The notes: generated from the letters alone by a model not told the origin. 64,000 bases of DNA from Putridiphycobacter roseus (GCF_003234935.1 NZ_QKSB01000010.1:1-64000); one strand, 5' to 3'. Counted from the stretch's first letter, positions 44,900 to 56,563 are shown. Numbers and translations: made by a program.

Positions 44900-45823
44900 T
44901 TATAAATATCTAGGAGAAACAATTTTAATATTTCTATTTTTCAAGTTAAAATCAAACCCTAAAAAAAGTTCGTGTGACCCTGAATTATATTTCATTAATT
45001 TGTTGATGGAAAAGTCGTAAGCATATCCAACTCTTAAATAATCAAATACATTCCATTCCGTTAAGATATTAATACTACTGCTGTTTCGGATAGAAGCACC
45101 AAGCCAAAACTTTTCCAAAAACATAAAATTCACCCCCAAGTCCATATTTAAATTTGCGCCTTCCGTCACTTTAATTAAAATAGTAGGCTTGACTTTAATA
45201 TTACTCACCAAATCAAAAACATAACCACTGTGTAAGTATAAGTGTGTTTGCAGTATCAAATTTGAGCTATTTGGAAAAGCATCAAAAGATATATTTTCAT
45301 TGGTCAAATGATTTAAAGAAAGACCAACAAAGAATCTTTTGGTATAAAAATAAGTACCAAAATCAATATTGGGTACTAAGGAGCTGACTTTGCCGCCAAC
45401 ATTATACACGTCGGTACTTTCTTTGAACGTCAATAAATCTCTATTTAATGTGGTGTTATAGATCCCACCTCTTAAAGCAAAACTCAATTTGGCTTTTTTA
45501 AAGCGAATGTGGTAGCCTAAAGATACATTCGCAGAAGTGCTGTTCAATGGTCCTACACTTTCGTTATTGACATTAACCCCATAAGCCAGAGAAGAAGTAC
45601 TCAATGGAGAATGAATGGTAAAAGACTCAACTCTTGGCGCATCTTTTATTCCCACCCATTGACTACGGTGCAATATTACACCACTGAAAGAACTTCTAGA
45701 CCCAGCATAGGCAGGATTAATGGCATATTGGTTGTAAGCATACTGACTATATACAGCATCTTGTTGTCCCCAAGAGATATTGGACAGGACCATAAAAAAT
45801 AATATGTATATTAATTTTGTCAT
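44900..45823 (-). CDS. PorP/SprF family type IX secretion outer-membrane protein
   Basis: The 307-residue protein has a signal peptide (ISWGQ) and the family N-terminus QDAVYSQYAYNQYAINPAYAGSR, followed by beta-barrel strands ending RNIKIVSPRYL. PorP/SprF proteins sit in the outer membrane. Each assists secretion and attachment of a particular type B T9SS substrate, usually encoded just upstream. Here that is the giant adhesin, whose stop codon TAA is directly followed by this gene's ATG. This pairing is strong evidence for partner specificity. Confidence 0.94.
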   Translation of the reverse strand: MTKLIYILFFMVLSNISWGQQDAVYSQYAYNQYAINPAYAGSRSSFSGVILHRSQWVGIKDAPRVESFTIHSPLSTSSLAYGVNVNNESVGPLNSTSANVSLGYHIRFKKAKLSFALRGGIYNTTLNRDLLTFKESTDVYNVGGKVSSLVPNIDFGTYFYTKRFFVGLSLNHLTNENISFDAFPNSSNLILQTHLYLHSGYVFDLVSNIKVKPTILIKVTEGANLNMDLGVNFMFLEKFWLGASIRNSSSINILTEWNVFDYLRVGYAYDFSINKLMKYNSGSHELFLGFDFNLKNRNIKIVSPRYL

Positions 45824-48800
45824 TTATTTCAGTACTTCAACCCAGCCATCTGTGACCTTTTTACCTTCTGATTCTATAATGTAATAATAGGTTCCAAAAA
45901 CAACTGCTTTTTGTGTTTTTTGGTTAATGCCATCCCAAACTTGGTATACATTATCGTAATTTTCGAACTTGGCAATTTGATCTCCCCATCTATTAAAAAT
46001 ATAAACAGTTGGACTGGTGTAACCTTCAATTCCTGTAATTTCCCAAGTTTCATTTACCCCATCTCCATTCGGAGAAAAGGCGGTATAAATTGTATTTTCG
46101 CACTCCGCTTGTAACTTGATACGAACCAATAAGGAATCCGAATTCACACAATTATTGACATCTGTAATGCTAACCGTATAATAAGTATCATATAATGGGT
46201 TAACTGAAATTGCCGCGGTAGTATCCATAGTAGACCACAAGTATTGTATTCCTCCTGTCGCCTCTAAATCGGCATAATACCCAGCACATAACTCTTGATT
46301 TTCGCCAGCGCTAACCTCTCCAAAAGCATAATGGTATAAAGTAATGCTATCGTACAAGGAATAACAACCAATACTTTCATCTATGTAATTCACATAATAG
46401 GTAATTTCTTCATCAAATGTTTCCATAGGCATATAATGGTTTGTGTCTGCCGAAAGGGTATCCAAAAAGTTACTGTTGGCAAACCAATAGCCATTCACCC
46501 CATTAGCTAAGAAAATAGTATCGGCACTTACATTTAAACAAAAGGTGGTCTCCATGCTACTAATTTCGGGTGCATTAACAATATCTTCAATAAAAATATT
46601 AAAAGTATCTACTTCCGATATACACCCATTTTCTATGGTATAGGCATAATAATCACCTGCTCCTTCTAAAGGAATATAATAAGCGGTATCTGCTATTAAT
46701 AAATTAGCAGCAGTCGTATCTCCAAAATACCAATTAGTCATTACCCCTGTACCTACAGTTAAGGAATCAATTATTTCATAATTACAATACACTGAATCGC
46801 TTGAAGAAATCACCGGGTTTTCTGGATTTTCAATCATATAAATAGTAATCGGCACTTGAATTGAATTACACCCATGCACATCTGTATAGCTATAATAATA
46901 TATAGAATCCGCTAATAATGGTCCCGACATGTCATATTCAAAATCATGTATTAAAGTATCATTATTGGCATCATACCAATGTCCTGTACCTGTTGCACCC
47001 ACAACCGTTAATTGATCAAACAAAGTTTCGCCTTCACAATAGGTTGTATCAATATTATCTTTATCAATTTTGGGCTTAACTGGTTCATCATATATTTGGA
47101 CATTTACCTTGCCTAATTCTGACTTACAAGTAAAGGTAGCACCATAAGATTGTGTGTAGAAATAAAATAAATTATTAACAGTAGCTACGGGGAAATTGCT
47201 AAATGTAATGGCAAAGGAATCATTGACACTTAATATTGTTGAAGCTTGTTGGTACCAAGATAAATCAAGTGCTGACACCAATGTATCTAAATTTTCACCT
47301 GGGCAATAAATGATGGTATCTTCATTCGTAAGCGAAGTAAGCGGAATGTTCATACTCGGCAATTCCGGGGTTGGATGATAGGTCACGCCCACTTCACTGA
47401 AATAAGATTGACAGCCATAAATACTTTCTGCTTGCGCATAATAAGTAATGGTAGAATCATCAACATATGAATAAGCGGGTGGTGTAAAATCAGCTGTTAA
47501 CAAATCGGTGGCCAATATCGTTGAATCATTTACGAACCAATTATTCGCAGTTGCATTTGAATTGATATCTTGAATGTTTTCACCTTCGCAATATTCATAA
47601 ACACTACTGGTAAGTATTGGCTCATCTGGTCTTGGATGCAATTTGATAAATGTAGTATCTTCCGCTGACTTGCAATTGTAACCGGTAGAATCGTAACTAA
47701 CTAATTCAATAATTTGTGTGCCATTAGAATAAGCCCCTTGAAGAATATCGTAACTAATCGCTAAAGTACTGTCTCCAGTCGGTGTATTACCAACTTGGTA
47801 CCAGTTTAAGGTATTACTTCCCGCCGATTCAAATAAATCAATGCTTTCGTATTGGCAGTATTCTATCTGTCCACCAACATTGGAACCATTTGCCATAATT
47901 ACTGGCGTTTGCCAAGTTTCGAAAGTATGGACGATAACCGAATCGATTGCCGATTGACACACTAATGGTAGTACCGAACTAGTATTGTGAGAAACGAAAC
48001 TGTAGTAATATAAAGTGTTGTCGGTTAAGTCTCCAAAATTTAAATCGTAATCGACATCTATCGTTTTAATATTGGGATCAGTATACCAAGCAGTACTGTC
48101 CTTGTGCGTATTAATTGAAACCACAAACTCATTCGAATTTGGACAAACTGCTATGGAGTCATTCGCAGGAATCAATCCTTCTAAACCAGTTTCAACAATG
48201 GGCATAATTGGTGTCCCGTGGAATGAAATATCTATTTCACTGGTATCAGAATAGCAGCCATCACCTGTAAAGTCAAAAGCATTGACTGCAATTGTATAGT
48301 TATTATAGTTCGTCGGTACAGGAAGTACATAAGTAAACGGACTTACTGTGATGGTATCATTTACACTGGTCTGAGAATTATAATACACCACTTTATTCAC
48401 TGCTGGCGCTACAAGATCTACTGATAAGTCAGCAATATTTTCACCAAAACAATAAGCAGTATCCTGCAATACCATAGGCTGTTCAGGTGTTTTAAAGGTG
48501 TGTATATTAATTTTGTTGGTGTCAGAATAACAAATCTTCTCTCCATAAACATCATATTTTATGCTGACAAAATAAAGAATTACATTATCTGATTCTTCCG
48601 CAAATGAATTTAAACCATAGCTAGTTCCATTTACAGGCGTACCAATTGTAACAGGGGTTGCCCAATACGTGCTATCAGGATGTGTATTTGCCATCAAAGA
48701 TTCTGGTACAGTTGGACAAATATTAATCAAGGTATCAGGGTTAGCAATTGACCCATCACCTGAATAGGTCAATATTGGTGCATTCGGATCCGCATGATAT

Positions 48801-51800
48801 CTAATATTTACTGTATCCAATGTTGAAACACAACCTAAATCAGACGTGGTTATACCAGTTGAATCCAAGGCATATATTTGAATGGTATTGTTGGTATATG
48901 GCAATAATTGTATTTTTGGTTGGTAAGTAAAACTGTAAACAGAATCGGTTCCTTCATACCATTTAATATTGGTTCCATTCATTACTGAAAGTAAATCCAC
49001 TGTCTCCCATTCACAATAAGCAACATCTATTAAGTTTGGTTTTACAGGTGTTGGCAAAACTTGTAGTTGAATAGAATCAATCTCTGATCTACAAATTCTT
49101 GTAGGATAAACTACCTGTCTATAATAAATTAATGTCGTATCAATAATAGAATTACCTCCTAATTGACTGATAAATTTATTGGTTGTGTCGGCATTTGAAG
49201 CAGCATACTCATAATACCAAAAAGTGTCTGTTGAATCTGTATCGGCATAAATGGTATCCAATAAATTATCTTGTGGGCATATGGTAACTTCATCCCACGA
49301 AGAAATCATTAATGTTCCCGCACCGGTGTTTAAAGATAAGTTAGGTTTAACTACTGCATCATGAAAAACAATTTGGGTAGTTACAGTGTCTGAATAACAA
49401 CTTTGACCGGTAGAATCTCTGGCGTAAACAGCCAAAGTAGTATTTGCTGCATAATTTAAAATTGCATGTGTTGGTCCTGTTGGTCCTACTTGATTACTGG
49501 TATTAATTTCAAACCAATTGATAGCATGGGTTCCTAAGGCATCATTACCTAAGTCTACAATTTCAGACTGGGCACAATATGCGGTATCCCCATTTGTAAT
49601 ATTTGGCATTACTGGTGTAAAATAGGTGTGAATATTAATGGTATTTGTATCAGAATGACAAGTCACACCGTCAAAGTCTAAATATGTTTCAAATGCATAA
49701 TAACTTAAAACTGAATCCGAGTTATCAGCATAGTCAGGCACATAAGACTTCATGGTTACTGGTGATGCATTGGCAGTATACCAACTTGTTTTTAACGCAG
49801 CTGTACTGGCAATTAAAGTATCGTCAATGGTTGGACAAATATCTAGACTAACTGGATCAGTTACCCCTGCAATAACGGCATTCACAGTAGGCGCTATAAC
49901 TTTTGGATAAATTATTATTTCAGCAGTATCTCTTTCAGATAAACATCCTGTAGCTGTTGAATCTTGTGCGTAAATGGTAATAATGTTGTTATTATGTCCT
50001 ATTGTATCCACCACATAACTTGGATTGTTAATTGAAACTAAATCTGTTGTAGTATTTAAAAACCAATTGGTATGGTGCGATTGTGCCGTATCTGTCAATG
50101 CAACAATCGCTTCCCCAAAACAATAAGCAGTATCTCCATAGGCAATTACTGGCGTTACTGGTGTGAAGTTAGTATGAATATCCACATGGTTTGTATCGGA
50201 ATAACAAGTTTTTGTTTCTACAGCTGTAAATTCTTTATCCGCGAAATAATACAAGGTGGTGTCCGTATTTTGTGGAAATTCTAATGGGTAATTCTTGCTA
50301 TTTGTCTCTGTACCTAAAACGGTATACCAAAAAGTATTTGCGGCTGCTAAACTAGATATTAAAGTGTCGGCGCTGGTCAAACAGATGGTCACATTTGATG
50401 GGTTTAAAGTACCGTCTGAAGTCAAATTCACATCAGGCTCAGCAACCTCAGGGTTTAGCACTATTTCAACACTTACTTGCGCTGAGGCACAACCTGTCCC
50501 AGTGGAGTCTTGTGCGTAAATAGTAATAATATTGTTATTGTGTCCTACAGTATCCACAACATAAGTTGAATTGTTACTGGATACTAAGTTACTCCCCGAG
50601 TTTAAAAACCAGTTTGTGTTAACGGCTTGAGAAGTATCAGCCAATGTAGCTATTGCTTCTCCAAAACAATAAGAAGTATCACCATAAGCAATTACTGGTG
50701 TTACTGGTAAATCAAATACATTGATATTTACAGTTCCAGTGTCCGACTGACAAGTTTTTGTACTTGGCACCGTATAATTCACAGTATTGAAATAACTTAC
50801 ATTATAATTAGTGTTTGGGGTTAAAGTCGGCACATACACACTGTCGTTAACTGTGGTTGGGTCCTTAAAAAATGTTGTACTTGCACTGGTGTTTGTCGAC
50901 CATATTTCATCAGGTGTAGAAGGACAGAAATAAGCAGTATCTAAACCAGTATTGATGTTCGTTGCACTCAAAATAGGCTTCACCGCTTTCGTGAAAATTT
51001 CAATGGCATTGGTATCTCTTCTTGGACAAATAGCATCACTTGTCAAGTATATTAATTCATAAGTACCTACTGTTAAATCGGCGGTAATTGGTGAAGGTAC
51101 TAATTCACCCGTTGCATTATTTAATACTGCATTTGTTCCACTCGGTGAATTGTATAGGCTAAATGTACCACCTGCAGAGACAATGGAAAGTGGTGAAATA
51201 CTGCTCTCATTTTGACAAAAATCGTTGAATGTAAAATTAGGACTAGGTACGTCGTTGGTATAAACAGTAAAGGTATCCGAAGAACAAGATCCATAAGCAT
51301 AGTACATTTCATAAGTCTCCCCTGCTGCTGCATTTACTAATTGACCTGTTGCAGGGTTAAACGTTCCAGATAAGGCGTTAATTAAATAATACTGTGTAAG
51401 CGTTGGATGAGCAAATGCAGGTAAACTTACGACATAACCAGTCGTATCTTCACAAAAAGTACTGTACACAAAATCTAAATTTGCTTTTGGTACCACGGCA
51501 GCATTTACTGTATGTGTTACTGTATTTTCTGAAATACACGTTTGTCCACTTACAATGGCTTTTACTTTTACATCCAACAAACTACTTGCGGTTAAGTTTG
51601 AGAAATTTGCACCCGCTACAAAATTAGATCCATCAATACTATAAGTAAAAGGGGCATTAAAAACAGGTGCAGTGGAATTGGTGGTATCTATAGTTACCAT
51701 TCCTGTGGACAATCCACAAGTATCATCTGCAAAATCTAAGACCAAGGATTCAAAAGTTGGTCCTTGAGTTAAAATACTATTTGCCGCGGCGTTAAACACG

Positions 51801-54800
51801 CAACCATTACTATAGTTTATTTGCACAGCATAACTCCCAGGTGCTAAAGTATCTCTTAAATAATTTGGCGAAGTAAAGTCACCATTAACACCACCTATCA
51901 GTACGTCAAAAGTATATACACTGTTTGCACTATTATCGACCAATATCCGACCGCCTGCAGCTGCATCTTTACAGACTTCATTTTCATTCACAATTATTGG
52001 ATCTATTGGTGCATCTAACACAATACTATTTTTACCAAACTCAGAACTACTACCCGTTGAACCTAATGTTAAAATTGCGGTAAAAGAAGTGTCGTTTGCC
52101 GTTAGTATATATGGGGCAACAGCAGCTGCAGTTAAGGGAATATTTAGCATTTCTGTAGAAGCAGTTGCAACAAAAGATTGCAACAAAATCGAATTTTTTC
52201 CTTCGCCGAAACCTGTTCCATCAACATGCCCTTGATTCGCATAAACATCTAAATAGTAAGTATCACCAATATTTAAATTATTCAATTGAACAGCCAATTG
52301 AATATCAGCCCCAGGTGTACAAGGAAACGAAGTATTAATGATTGGCGTGTGTAATTCATCTTGTAAACCTGTCACACCTGTTGCACTATTTCCCCCTGCA
52401 CCAATATTAATTCCTAATCCTGAATTGTTATAAATTTCATTTCTTAGAAAGGAATTACCACTCGCATTATTAATGACAACAATTCCATTTTGATTATTTC
52501 TAGCGATATAATTACGACTTGTTAAATCGGTTCCACCAATTAAATTGTTAAATGAATTGTTGATGACAATGCCATTACTTCCTCCAGTAATGGCGAAAGT
52601 ACCATCAGGTTTTACCCCAATGTAATTTTGCTTTAAAACATTACTATTTGAATTTGCTGCAAGAATTATTGGGTTAGTGTTATTCAATATATAATTTGCA
52701 GAATCTCCTATGCCCCCAATTTGATTATTTGAAGCACCAAGTAAAATTAGTGCTGTATCGTTTTGAAATGAATTTGTAAATGTTGTATCCGTACCAAAAT
52801 AGTTTTTGAATAATTTGTTTTCACTTGAATTTGCCCCCAGATACACAGCAACCTTACTACCTCCAAACACGTTGAATGGTCCAATGGCATTATTCACAGA
52901 AGCATTTGTTCTCGCTACAATTCCTCCTCTTAAATTTTGACCACCTCCATTAAGCCCGTCATAATCGACCCCCATAAAAGTGTACTGAATTTGGTTAGTG
53001 TCTGCTCCATTTAATACAATACCAATATTTCTATTGACGATCACATTTCTTTCCGCGGCATTGTCACCACCAATTTTATTAAATTTTGAATCCTTAATAA
53101 TAATCCCAGTACCCACACTACTACCTAGTTTTATGATATTGTTTTTATCATAACCAAATACATTCCCTTTCACTATTTGGTTTTTCGAATCTTTTAAACC
53201 AATACCAACAGAATCTACGGTGATATAATTCGCATTGGACATATTGTCGCCAATAGTATTTACTTGGTCTGTATTATTGATTGCAATTCCATATTTACTA
53301 CCAGAAATCAACGCCAAGCCACTAGAATTTAAACCAATGTAATTGTTTTTCACCGTTGTGTGTGCGGCATTATTGATGATACTGACGGCAGTTTTATTAC
53401 CCGATATCGTATTGGTTAAATCACCCATACTGGTATAATCAGTTCCTTCTAATACAATGCCAATCAAATTACCTTTTGGACTATTCCCCGAAATATTGGT
53501 TCCGATTAAATTACCACCGATTTTAGCATTTGTTGTTCCATTCAAGTAAATTCCAACACTGTCATTACCTGAAATAACATTATTAATCCCTGAGTTACCA
53601 ATAGAAATCAAATCAGATTTTTCATCCACATATATTCCTATATTATTACCAATCATCTGATCATTGACATCAATTCCAATATAAGAATTTGAAATATTTT
53701 GGTTATAGGAAGAGTCAATTTGAATACCTATATTTTGGTGATGAATTTGTAGTTGCTGAACCAAATCGGTATTACTTCCTATGGTATTGCTTAATAAGAG
53801 GTCTGTAATTTTTACCCCCGTATTATTTGCCTTAACACCTACTCCAACATAGTTTCCTGCGATTAATGCCGAACCAATTACATTCGAATAAATTGCGTTA
53901 TTATTTGTTGTACTCCCTTCTAGCCATACCCCTGTGGTATTTCCAGAAATAAAATTAATACTATTTAAATCGGATGAACCAGGTGTAAAACCAATTACAT
54001 TATCGTGGGCACCATTATCAATTTTAACCCCCACTGTATTGGCTATTACTGAATTTTGGTCGTAAAAAGGTAAGCCTATTAAATTACCAATAATCCTTGT
54101 ATTTTGAACATTTGATCCTGAAAGGTGAATTCCTAATTCATTACCTACGATTATATTCCGCATAGAATCGATACTATAGTCCACATCCCCTATTCTATTT
54201 ATATTTGTATTTCCAGAGGTTCCATCAATTAAAATGCCAATATCATTCCCAAAATCACTATCTAAACTCTTATTTCCGCCAATAATGTTGTTATGCATTT
54301 TTACAGCATTACCATTTTTGATATGCACACCCACTGCCTCATTTCCAGAAATAATATTTCCTTTTCTCGAACCAATGCCATACCCATTACTTGCTGTCTC
54401 CAGCGAAATACCGTTATAATTTGGGAAAATGGTCTCCCCCATATAATCTACACCAATGTGATTGTTGTCAATTCGATTATCTGAACCAGCAGTTTTTGTC
54501 AATATCCCACTACCATCATTTCCTGCAATGGTATTTTGCCCAAATATTTTTTCTGATCCCATTTCACAAGCTGAAATGGCATCTGTATAAATTCCATGTG
54601 CTTGTTTATTGGATACTCTTTGTAAATTTAAGGAATCAATTCCATTACCCGCTAGACCTATAATATTACCATAAATTTTAGCACCTGAAACTGTATTCGA
54701 CAAATGCACATTGGTTCCAATATAAGGTACTATGACATTTGGATGATCAAAACCATTGTCCGAAATTACATTTCGTTGGTAGTGAAATAAACCACCCAAT

Positions 54801-56488
54801 TGAGAAGAACTTGAATTCAATAATACCCCTGCTTCCGTATTGCCATGAATATAATTTCCAAAAATAATGGCATTCGAAGCACCAACATCTGTCCCTATTC
54901 CATTTCCATCAAAATTTATAATTTCTAGTCCCGCTATCACAGAGTTAGGTTTTTCAATGTAAACACCTGAATTACTGGGATTAGATGAAGCAGCTTTAAT
55001 AATCACTAAATCGGAAGCAGGAACCAAACCATCACTTGCTCCTATACCTGTTCTCGGTCCTGGTATTTTAGAACCATCTTGAGAAAAGCCATCTATATAA
55101 ACTGTTTGATCAAAATCCACGCTTCCAGAATTGTTTTTTTCAATGGAAGTGCTTCCTGGTGTCAAATCAAATGCTATGTAATTTATAGGTTCAGCAGCAG
55201 ACAAATTATTTATTGCACGTCTGAAAGATCCTGGTGAATTTCCTGAAGAATCATTTGTCACCCTTAACGAAGTATACTCTACAGCACCAATATCCACCAC
55301 AAAGTCTAATACCCTTGGCGCTCTTCTAGCGTCATGATCAGAAGTTTCATAAGTATGGCTATTTTGAGAAGCTGCGGATATGTTATTATCTCCAGTGTTT
55401 ATCAAGGGACTACCGCTAGCTATAATAGGGAAATATTTTAAACCGTACCCATCAGTTACATGCGTAGATCTAAGGTTTGAATTTACAGCCCCGCTAAAAT
55501 TATCAACAGCAGTATAATCGTTAATCAAACTACCTTCAAAAGCATACACCACTTTTTCTGCAACGGATTGAAACAGGTAGTAATTATTTTCTGCATAAAT
55601 AGAGAAATTGATATCGTACCATAAAAGAGACAACAAGGTAAGCGTGGTAGGCACGTAAACTTGGTATTGTCCTATACCTGTAGCGCCATAATTTTCCGCA
55701 ATGATATTATTTTCAAAAAAAGCGTACCTGGTATGTGGGAAAAAAATATTCGCTTGAATGGTCACATTCAGCCAAATGGCATGTCCTGCATTTTCAATAT
55801 CACTCGCTTGATTTTGGTAAAAGGTATTATTGATAAACCGGATAGAATTAATCGCAGGAACATATTCTATATATACAGCTCCACCAACACCTGCAGCATT
55901 ATTTTTATGGAATGTACAATTAAAGAAATTCCCTTTATTATCCGCATTATCAAAAGCTACAGCACCACCATTATTTGTGGCTACATTACCAAAAAAAGAG
56001 CTATTCCAAACCGTCAATTCAGCAGTTCCTTCTACAGCAATAGCGCCACCATTTCCACTTACAGGCTTGTTATTTTCAAACAAACAATCTTCTACCCACA
56101 ATTCTGAAGCTCCTGTGAGTTTAATGGCCCGAAGGTTAAGATCATTTCCTGAAACCATATGTTTAAAGCCTAGTCCTTTAATAACTATCCCCGTTTTATT
56201 GTTGATTTCAAAAATGTTACCACCATACTCACCTACAAATGAATTATGTGTAGGGTATGGACCAATTATGGTTAAGTCGTCGTTGGCAATAGTAATTGCC
56301 GAAGTCAATAATATTCCTCCAGAATAATTAATAATGACAGTATCCCCTGCAGAAGAATTAATCTCAACATGGTCTCTTAGCGTATTTACTCCTGAATTAT
56401 TTCCATTATCCACATACCAAATAGTGGCATGTCCATTGGACACAAAAAACAATAAAATTAAAGAAAGTAAAATTCTTTTCAAATTCAT
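45824..56488 (-). CDS. giant T9SS-secreted surface protein: beta-helix, Ig-like repeats and type B C-terminal sorting domain
   Basis: The protein has about 3550 residues. A signal peptide (MNLKRILLSLILLFFVSNGHA) is followed by a right-handed beta-helix region of about 1400 residues built from rungs such as NVISGNDSVGIYLNGT and NKIGGN. This includes two CSLREA-like joints (NTLRDHV and SPGSFRRAI). About 2000 residues of Ig-like repeats follow, many with a conserved cysteine pair (TAYCFGEAI, CYSDTNKINIH). The last about 90 residues are the gliding-associated type B sorting domain (AFSPNGDGVNETWEI, VYIFNRWGDQI, GTYYYIIE). It is likely a surface adhesin of the SprB kind. The frame reaches a TTG ten codons upstream (56518). 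I take the ATG at the signal peptide. Confidence 0.9.
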   Translation of the reverse strand: MNLKRILLSLILLFFVSNGHATIWYVDNGNNSGVNTLRDHVEINSSAGDTVIINYSGGILLTSAITIANDDLTIIGPYPTHNSFVGEYGGNIFEINNKTGIVIKGLGFKHMVSGNDLNLRAIKLTGASELWVEDCLFENNKPVSGNGGAIAVEGTAELTVWNSSFFGNVATNNGGAVAFDNADNKGNFFNCTFHKNNAAGVGGAVYIEYVPAINSIRFINNTFYQNQASDIENAGHAIWLNVTIQANIFFPHTRYAFFENNIIAENYGATGIGQYQVYVPTTLTLLSLLWYDINFSIYAENNYYLFQSVAEKVVYAFEGSLINDYTAVDNFSGAVNSNLRSTHVTDGYGLKYFPIIASGSPLINTGDNNISAASQNSHTYETSDHDARRAPRVLDFVVDIGAVEYTSLRVTNDSSGNSPGSFRRAINNLSAAEPINYIAFDLTPGSTSIEKNNSGSVDFDQTVYIDGFSQDGSKIPGPRTGIGASDGLVPASDLVIIKAASSNPSNSGVYIEKPNSVIAGLEIINFDGNGIGTDVGASNAIIFGNYIHGNTEAGVLLNSSSSQLGGLFHYQRNVISDNGFDHPNVIVPYIGTNVHLSNTVSGAKIYGNIIGLAGNGIDSLNLQRVSNKQAHGIYTDAISACEMGSEKIFGQNTIAGNDGSGILTKTAGSDNRIDNNHIGVDYMGETIFPNYNGISLETASNGYGIGSRKGNIISGNEAVGVHIKNGNAVKMHNNIIGGNKSLDSDFGNDIGILIDGTSGNTNINRIGDVDYSIDSMRNIIVGNELGIHLSGSNVQNTRIIGNLIGLPFYDQNSVIANTVGVKIDNGAHDNVIGFTPGSSDLNSINFISGNTTGVWLEGSTTNNNAIYSNVIGSALIAGNYVGVGVKANNTGVKITDLLLSNTIGSNTDLVQQLQIHHQNIGIQIDSSYNQNISNSYIGIDVNDQMIGNNIGIYVDEKSDLISIGNSGINNVISGNDSVGIYLNGTTNAKIGGNLIGTNISGNSPKGNLIGIVLEGTDYTSMGDLTNTISGNKTAVSIINNAAHTTVKNNYIGLNSSGLALISGSKYGIAINNTDQVNTIGDNMSNANYITVDSVGIGLKDSKNQIVKGNVFGYDKNNIIKLGSSVGTGIIIKDSKFNKIGGDNAAERNVIVNRNIGIVLNGADTNQIQYTFMGVDYDGLNGGGQNLRGGIVARTNASVNNAIGPFNVFGGSKVAVYLGANSSENKLFKNYFGTDTTFTNSFQNDTALILLGASNNQIGGIGDSANYILNNTNPIILAANSNSNVLKQNYIGVKPDGTFAITGGSNGIVINNSFNNLIGGTDLTSRNYIARNNQNGIVVINNASGNSFLRNEIYNNSGLGINIGAGGNSATGVTGLQDELHTPIINTSFPCTPGADIQLAVQLNNLNIGDTYYLDVYANQGHVDGTGFGEGKNSILLQSFVATASTEMLNIPLTAAAVAPYILTANDTSFTAILTLGSTGSSSEFGKNSIVLDAPIDPIIVNENEVCKDAAAGGRILVDNSANSVYTFDVLIGGVNGDFTSPNYLRDTLAPGSYAVQINYSNGCVFNAAANSILTQGPTFESLVLDFADDTCGLSTGMVTIDTTNSTAPVFNAPFTYSIDGSNFVAGANFSNLTASSLLDVKVKAIVSGQTCISENTVTHTVNAAVVPKANLDFVYSTFCEDTTGYVVSLPAFAHPTLTQYYLINALSGTFNPATGQLVNAAAGETYEMYYAYGSCSSDTFTVYTNDVPSPNFTFNDFCQNESSISPLSIVSAGGTFSLYNSPSGTNAVLNNATGELVPSPITADLTVGTYELIYLTSDAICPRRDTNAIEIFTKAVKPILSATNINTGLDTAYFCPSTPDEIWSTNTSASTTFFKDPTTVNDSVYVPTLTPNTNYNVSYFNTVNYTVPSTKTCQSDTGTVNINVFDLPVTPVIAYGDTSYCFGEAIATLADTSQAVNTNWFLNSGSNLVSSNNSTYVVDTVGHNNNIITIYAQDSTGTGCASAQVSVEIVLNPEVAEPDVNLTSDGTLNPSNVTICLTSADTLISSLAAANTFWYTVLGTETNSKNYPLEFPQNTDTTLYYFADKEFTAVETKTCYSDTNHVDIHTNFTPVTPVIAYGDTAYCFGEAIVALTDTAQSHHTNWFLNTTTDLVSINNPSYVVDTIGHNNNIITIYAQDSTATGCLSERDTAEIIIYPKVIAPTVNAVIAGVTDPVSLDICPTIDDTLIASTAALKTSWYTANASPVTMKSYVPDYADNSDSVLSYYAFETYLDFDGVTCHSDTNTINIHTYFTPVMPNITNGDTAYCAQSEIVDLGNDALGTHAINWFEINTSNQVGPTGPTHAILNYAANTTLAVYARDSTGQSCYSDTVTTQIVFHDAVVKPNLSLNTGAGTLMISSWDEVTICPQDNLLDTIYADTDSTDTFWYYEYAASNADTTNKFISQLGGNSIIDTTLIYYRQVVYPTRICRSEIDSIQLQVLPTPVKPNLIDVAYCEWETVDLLSVMNGTNIKWYEGTDSVYSFTYQPKIQLLPYTNNTIQIYALDSTGITTSDLGCVSTLDTVNIRYHADPNAPILTYSGDGSIANPDTLINICPTVPESLMANTHPDSTYWATPVTIGTPVNGTSYGLNSFAEESDNVILYFVSIKYDVYGEKICYSDTNKINIHTFKTPEQPMVLQDTAYCFGENIADLSVDLVAPAVNKVVYYNSQTSVNDTITVSPFTYVLPVPTNYNNYTIAVNAFDFTGDGCYSDTSEIDISFHGTPIMPIVETGLEGLIPANDSIAVCPNSNEFVVSINTHKDSTAWYTDPNIKTIDVDYDLNFGDLTDNTLYYYSFVSHNTSSVLPLVCQSAIDSVIVHTFETWQTPVIMANGSNVGGQIEYCQYESIDLFESAGSNTLNWYQVGNTPTGDSTLAISYDILQGAYSNGTQIIELVSYDSTGYNCKSAEDTTFIKLHPRPDEPILTSSVYEYCEGENIQDINSNATANNWFVNDSTILATDLLTADFTPPAYSYVDDSTITYYAQAESIYGCQSYFSEVGVTYHPTPELPSMNIPLTSLTNEDTIIYCPGENLDTLVSALDLSWYQQASTILSVNDSFAITFSNFPVATVNNLFYFYTQSYGATFTCKSELGKVNVQIYDEPVKPKIDKDNIDTTYCEGETLFDQLTVVGATGTGHWYDANNDTLIHDFEYDMSGPLLADSIYYYSYTDVHGCNSIQVPITIYMIENPENPVISSSDSVYCNYEIIDSLTVGTGVMTNWYFGDTTAANLLIADTAYYIPLEGAGDYYAYTIENGCISEVDTFNIFIEDIVNAPEISSMETTFCLNVSADTIFLANGVNGYWFANSNFLDTLSADTNHYMPMETFDEEITYYVNYIDESIGCYSLYDSITLYHYAFGEVSAGENQELCAGYYADLEATGGIQYLWSTMDTTAAISVNPLYDTYYTVSITDVNNCVNSDSLLVRIKLQAECENTIYTAFSPNGDGVNETWEITGIEGYTSPTVYIFNRWGDQIAKFENYDNVYQVWDGINQKTQKAVVFGTYYYIIESEGKKVTDGWVEVLK
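49962..50709. repeat. diverged direct repeat of about 200 bases inside the adhesin gene
   Basis: The stretch 49962-50163 recurs at 50508-50709, about 546 bases away, with substitutions but no large gaps. It encodes two copies of an Ig-like module, recognisable by CFGEAI, TNWFLN, YVVDT-GHNNNIITIYAQDST. The intervening stretch is the other half of a two-module unit. It reflects growth of the gene by internal duplication. Confidence 0.75.
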
Positions 56489-56563
56489 TAAAGCAGGGTT
56501 ACTAATTAAAATTCGCAAATAATAGTACGGCTATTTTACTAAAAGGTTTCTATTACAATCGAC

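Noticed and set aside
55661..56327. Two overlapping plus-strand open frames of 148 and 165 codons opposite the adhesin gene
   Set aside because: They mirror the repetitive beta-helix coding sequence on the minus strand. Their peptides have no domain, and no promoter or plausible start context supports them.
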